Notes under the pieces: generated by a model
Told to the model about the DNA's origin: nothing
What the model saw: the letters and a program-made list of their open reading frames with translations, nothing else
Database searches by the model: none
Shown: one piece after another, positions 50,624-53,136 of the stretch
Position numbering within the stretch: position 1 is the stretch's first letter
How the letters are laid out: every line of letters starts with the position of its first letter
Source: JAATFY01 sp049276515
Lineage (GTDB): Bacteria > Pseudomonadota > Alphaproteobacteria > UBA9219
DNA length: 53,136 nucleotides
NCBI GenBank assembly: GCA_049276515.1
Contig: JBASWO010000111.1
Coordinates: 1-53,136 of the forward strand
Direction: 5' to 3'
Made by a program: the position numbers and the translations under genes

Positions 50624-52729
50624 TTACATCTTGAGGCTTGCGAGCACTGCTAGCAACAAAATGGCGACAATATTGATGATTTTGATCATCGGGTTAATCG
50701 CGGGACCTGCGGTATCCTTGTAGGGATCGCCAACAGTGTCACCCGTAACAGCGGCTTTATGAGCTTCTGAGCCCTTACCACCGTGATTACCTTCTTCGAT
50801 GTACTTCTTAGCATTGTCCCAAGCACCACCACCCGAGGTCATCGAGATAGCAACGAAGATACCCGTGATGATCGTACCCAGCAGCATAGCCCCCAAAGCC
50901 GTGAAGGCTTGAGCTTGGCCAGCAGCGCAGTTAACGATGACATAAAGGACAACAGGTGCTGCAACCGGCAACAAGGATGGTACAACCATTTCCTTGATCG
51001 CTGATTTGGTCAGCATGTCAACGGCACGACCGTAATCGGGCTTGCCCTTGCCTTCCATGATGCCTTTGATTTCACGGAACTGACGACGCACTTCCTGCAC
51101 AACCGTACCTGCAGCGCGGCCAACAGCGGTCATCGCCATCGCACCGAACAGATAAGGCAAAGCACCGCCGATGAAGAGACCTACAACCACGTATGGATTT
51201 TGTAGATCAAATTGAACATCGACGTTCGGGAAATAATGCTTCAGATCTTCGATGTAAGCAGCGAAGAGAACCAATGAAGCCAGGGCGGCTGATGCAATCG
51301 CATAGCCCTTCGTGACAGCCTTGGTTGTGTTACCAACAGCATCCAAAGCATCCGTTGTGACACGAATGTCTTTTGGCATGTTCGACATTTCGGCGATACC
51401 GCCAGCATTGTCTGTCACAGGACCATAAGCATCGAGAGCCACGATCATGCCAGCCAATGCCAACATGGTTGTTGCCGCAATCGCGATACCAAACAGACCA
51501 GCATTCATGAAGGCAAAGATGATGCCAACGCAAATAACAACGACAGGCAAGGTTGTCGATTCCATTGAAACCGCTAAACCTTGAATGACATTGGTACCAT
51601 GACCATTCGCTGAAGCCGCAGCAACAGAGCGAACAGGACGATACTCAGTTGAGGTGTAGTATTCTGTGATCCACACCATGAGTGCTGTAACAGCAAGACC
51701 GATGCCGGCGCAAACCATCAGCTGAATGCTGCTAATTGACGTGCCGTTGATCATTTGAACAGAACCATGCATGCCCATCAGGCCATTGATCAAAAGAACG
51801 ATCAAAGCGGCTGAGATCACACCTGTAACAACAAGGCCCTTATATAAGGCACCCATGATGTTCTTATCGCGCTTGCCAAGACGTACGAAATACGTACCAG
51901 CAACTGAAGCTGCGATACACACAGCGCCAATGAGAAGCGGCAGGATCATCATAACTTCGCGAGCCTTACCTTCAAAGAAGGTCGCTGCGAGCAACATTGT
52001 TGCAACCATGGTTACGGCATAGGTTTCGAACAAGTCAGCTGCCATACCGGCGCAATCACCAACATTGTCGCCTACGTTATCAGCGATAACAGCAGGGTTA
52101 CGGGGGTCATCTTCCGGAATCCCGGCTTCAACTTTACCAACCAGATCAGCGCCAACGTCAGCGCCTTTGGTGAAGATGCCGCCACCAAGACGAGCAAAGA
52201 TGGAGATTAAGGAAGCACCAAAGCTAAGAGCAACCAGAGCTTCAATGATAGGACGCATATTGCCGCCATCCGTACCTTTCCAGCAGAGAAGCGCGTAGTA
52301 GTAGCCGCTCACACCGAGAAGACCGAGACCAACAACCAAAAGACCTGTGATCGCACCAGCGCGGAAAGCAACGCTGAGAGCTTCTTTCATGCTTTCTTTT
52401 GCAGCTGCTGCAGTACGCACATTTGAGCGTACCGAGACATTCATGCCGACATAACCAGCAAGACCTGAAAGAACAGCGCCGATGATGAAACCAACTGCGA
52501 CGTGCAAGCCGAGGAAAAGGCCAAGAGCGATACAGATAACGATACCAACAATGCCAATCGTCATATACTGACGGTTCAGATAGGCTGAAGCGCCTTCCTG
52601 AATGGCCGCTGCAATTTCTTGCATGCGTGGCGTGCCTGCCGATGACATCAAAACTTGGCGGGTGGTCAGGATCCCATAGATAAGGGCCAAAACACCGCAG
52701 CCGAAAATCAGCATAAATTCGTTATTCAT
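50624..52729 (-). CDS. hppA: K+-insensitive proton-pumping inorganic pyrophosphatase
   Basis: The 701-residue membrane enzyme couples pyrophosphate hydrolysis to proton pumping. It has sixteen predicted helices and the signature GADVGADLVGKVEAG with acidic DDPRNPAVIADNVGDNVGDCAGM. The segment GNTTKAVTKG carries Lys at the position that separates K+-insensitive from K+-dependent enzymes (which have Ala), so a K+-independent H+ pump is expected. GAGG precedes the ATG at 52729; a longer frame upstream lacks this support. A strong terminator follows. Confidence 0.97.
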   Translation of the reverse strand: MNNEFMLIFGCGVLALIYGILTTRQVLMSSAGTPRMQEIAAAIQEGASAYLNRQYMTIGIVGIVICIALGLFLGLHVAVGFIIGAVLSGLAGYVGMNVSVRSNVRTAAAAKESMKEALSVAFRAGAITGLLVVGLGLLGVSGYYYALLCWKGTDGGNMRPIIEALVALSFGASLISIFARLGGGIFTKGADVGADLVGKVEAGIPEDDPRNPAVIADNVGDNVGDCAGMAADLFETYAVTMVATMLLAATFFEGKAREVMMILPLLIGAVCIAASVAGTYFVRLGKRDKNIMGALYKGLVVTGVISAALIVLLINGLMGMHGSVQMINGTSISSIQLMVCAGIGLAVTALMVWITEYYTSTEYRPVRSVAAASANGHGTNVIQGLAVSMESTTLPVVVICVGIIFAFMNAGLFGIAIAATTMLALAGMIVALDAYGPVTDNAGGIAEMSNMPKDIRVTTDALDAVGNTTKAVTKGYAIASAALASLVLFAAYIEDLKHYFPNVDVQFDLQNPYVVVGLFIGGALPYLFGAMAMTAVGRAAGTVVQEVRRQFREIKGIMEGKGKPDYGRAVDMLTKSAIKEMVVPSLLPVAAPVVLYVIVNCAAGQAQAFTALGAMLLGTIITGIFVAISMTSGGGAWDNAKKYIEEGNHGGKGSEAHKAAVTGDTVGDPYKDTAGPAINPMIKIINIVAILLLAVLASLKM

Positions 52730-52875
52730 TGTATTCCTCGTGACGTTCACTGGATTTTTATAAGAAACGCCAGCCAGGTAAACGGCCAGCGCGAGATGGC
52801 GGGTACTTTGCCTAAAGATAGTAGGCAAAGCAAGAGGCTTTCAAAACAAAGACTTAGCGAGTCGGGGGAGGATTT

Positions 52876-53136
52876 TTACAGCATGCGCTGTGCAACGCCC
52901 TGAACCAGAACGTTTTTAATTTCGTCAGCGCCAACAGTTTCTTTGAGTGCTGCAGTGGCCTTGGCTTTGATTTTACTGACATCAACCAGCTTACCATTAC
53001 GCAAACTACCCTGCCCCAAGCCGCCATAAAGTGCGCGCATCAAAGAATCGACAACCCGTGGCATCATGCTGTGCATCTTATCGGCAGTATCAAAATCCTT
53101 AACCTCAACATCGAGCTGAAAGGTGATGATTTGCTC
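52876..53136 (-). CDS. C-terminal part of a possible FliL-like protein (partial)
   Basis: The frame is open from the window edge to a stop at 52876, giving the last 86 residues of a protein whose start lies outside. The segment FDTADKMHSMMPRVVDSLMRALYGG, then LVDVSKIKAKATAALKE and the end IKNVLVQGVAQRML resembles the C-terminal part of FliL (flagellar basal-body-associated) proteins, which end in a VL-x-x-F-V-Q-like strand. This is a tentative call. The 146-base gap to the pyrophosphatase start shows no gene. Confidence 0.5.
   Translation of the reverse strand, partial: EQIITFQLDVEVKDFDTADKMHSMMPRVVDSLMRALYGGLGQGSLRNGKLVDVSKIKAKATAALKETVGADEIKNVLVQGVAQRML

Overview
The window looks like a chromosomal segment of an alphaproteobacterium of moderate GC content. 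The signs are a full set of succinoglycan-type exo gene homologues in the order known from Sinorhizobium, a VPLPA-CTERM/exosortase D protein-sorting module, a K+-insensitive proton pyrophosphatase, and alphaproteobacterial versions of HU, CspA and a CinA-N/MoaB-like protein. I cannot name the genus. No phage, IS element or CRISPR array is visible.

Region 1 (1-28483) is an exopolysaccharide (EPS) locus. On the left, reading leftwards, are a secreted parallel beta-helix protein cut by the window edge, a WbaP-like initiating sugar-phosphate transferase, a small secreted protein with two cysteine hairpins, and an ExeA-like AAA ATPase of the kind found in exosortase-linked EPS loci. From about 4.8 kb a long rightward operon encodes a Wza-like export protein, an outer-membrane beta-barrel, a Wzz/GumC-like chain-length protein, a CpsD-like kinase, a GT4 glycosyltransferase, and then ExoK-, ExoL-, ExoA-, ExoM-, ExoO- and ExoQ-like proteins. 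Most of these genes overlap by 1-8 bases. A leftward block (16.4-21.8 kb) holds an ExoV-like pyruvyltransferase, an acyltransferase, a Gfo/Idh/MocA oxidoreductase, an SDR epimerase and another glycosyltransferase. The rightward direction then resumes with an ExoT-like flippase, an ExoW-like glycosyltransferase, an exosortase-EpsI fusion (XrtD type) and a TPR lipoprotein. One initiating transferase plus seven glycosyltransferases, a flippase, a polymerase, pyruvyl and acyl decoration enzymes and a GH16 depolymerase fit a Wzx/Wzy-made, succinoglycan-like repeat of about eight sugars.

Region 2 (28.5-32 kb) holds two paralogous secreted proteins with C-terminal VPLPA (or MPLPA) sorting signals, the likely substrates of the neighbouring exosortase, followed by a DUF2141 protein and a periplasmic TPR protein made of two duplicated halves.

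Region 3 (32-53 kb) is mixed: a pair of peptidoglycan hydrolases (SLT-like and CHAP-like) with no signal peptide, a TMEM175-type channel, a cold-shock pair (CspA then a DEAD-box helicase with a structured leader), three MFS exporters, DUF1428, AI-2E-type, UPF0114 and solute-binding proteins, a VOC protein, a beta-carbonic anhydrase, tRNA-Ser(GGA), HU, a membrane protein preceded by a 30-residue membrane miniprotein, a transglutaminase-like protein, a MoaB/CinA-N protein, small proteins of unknown function, the proton-pumping pyrophosphatase, and the end of a possibly FliL-like gene.
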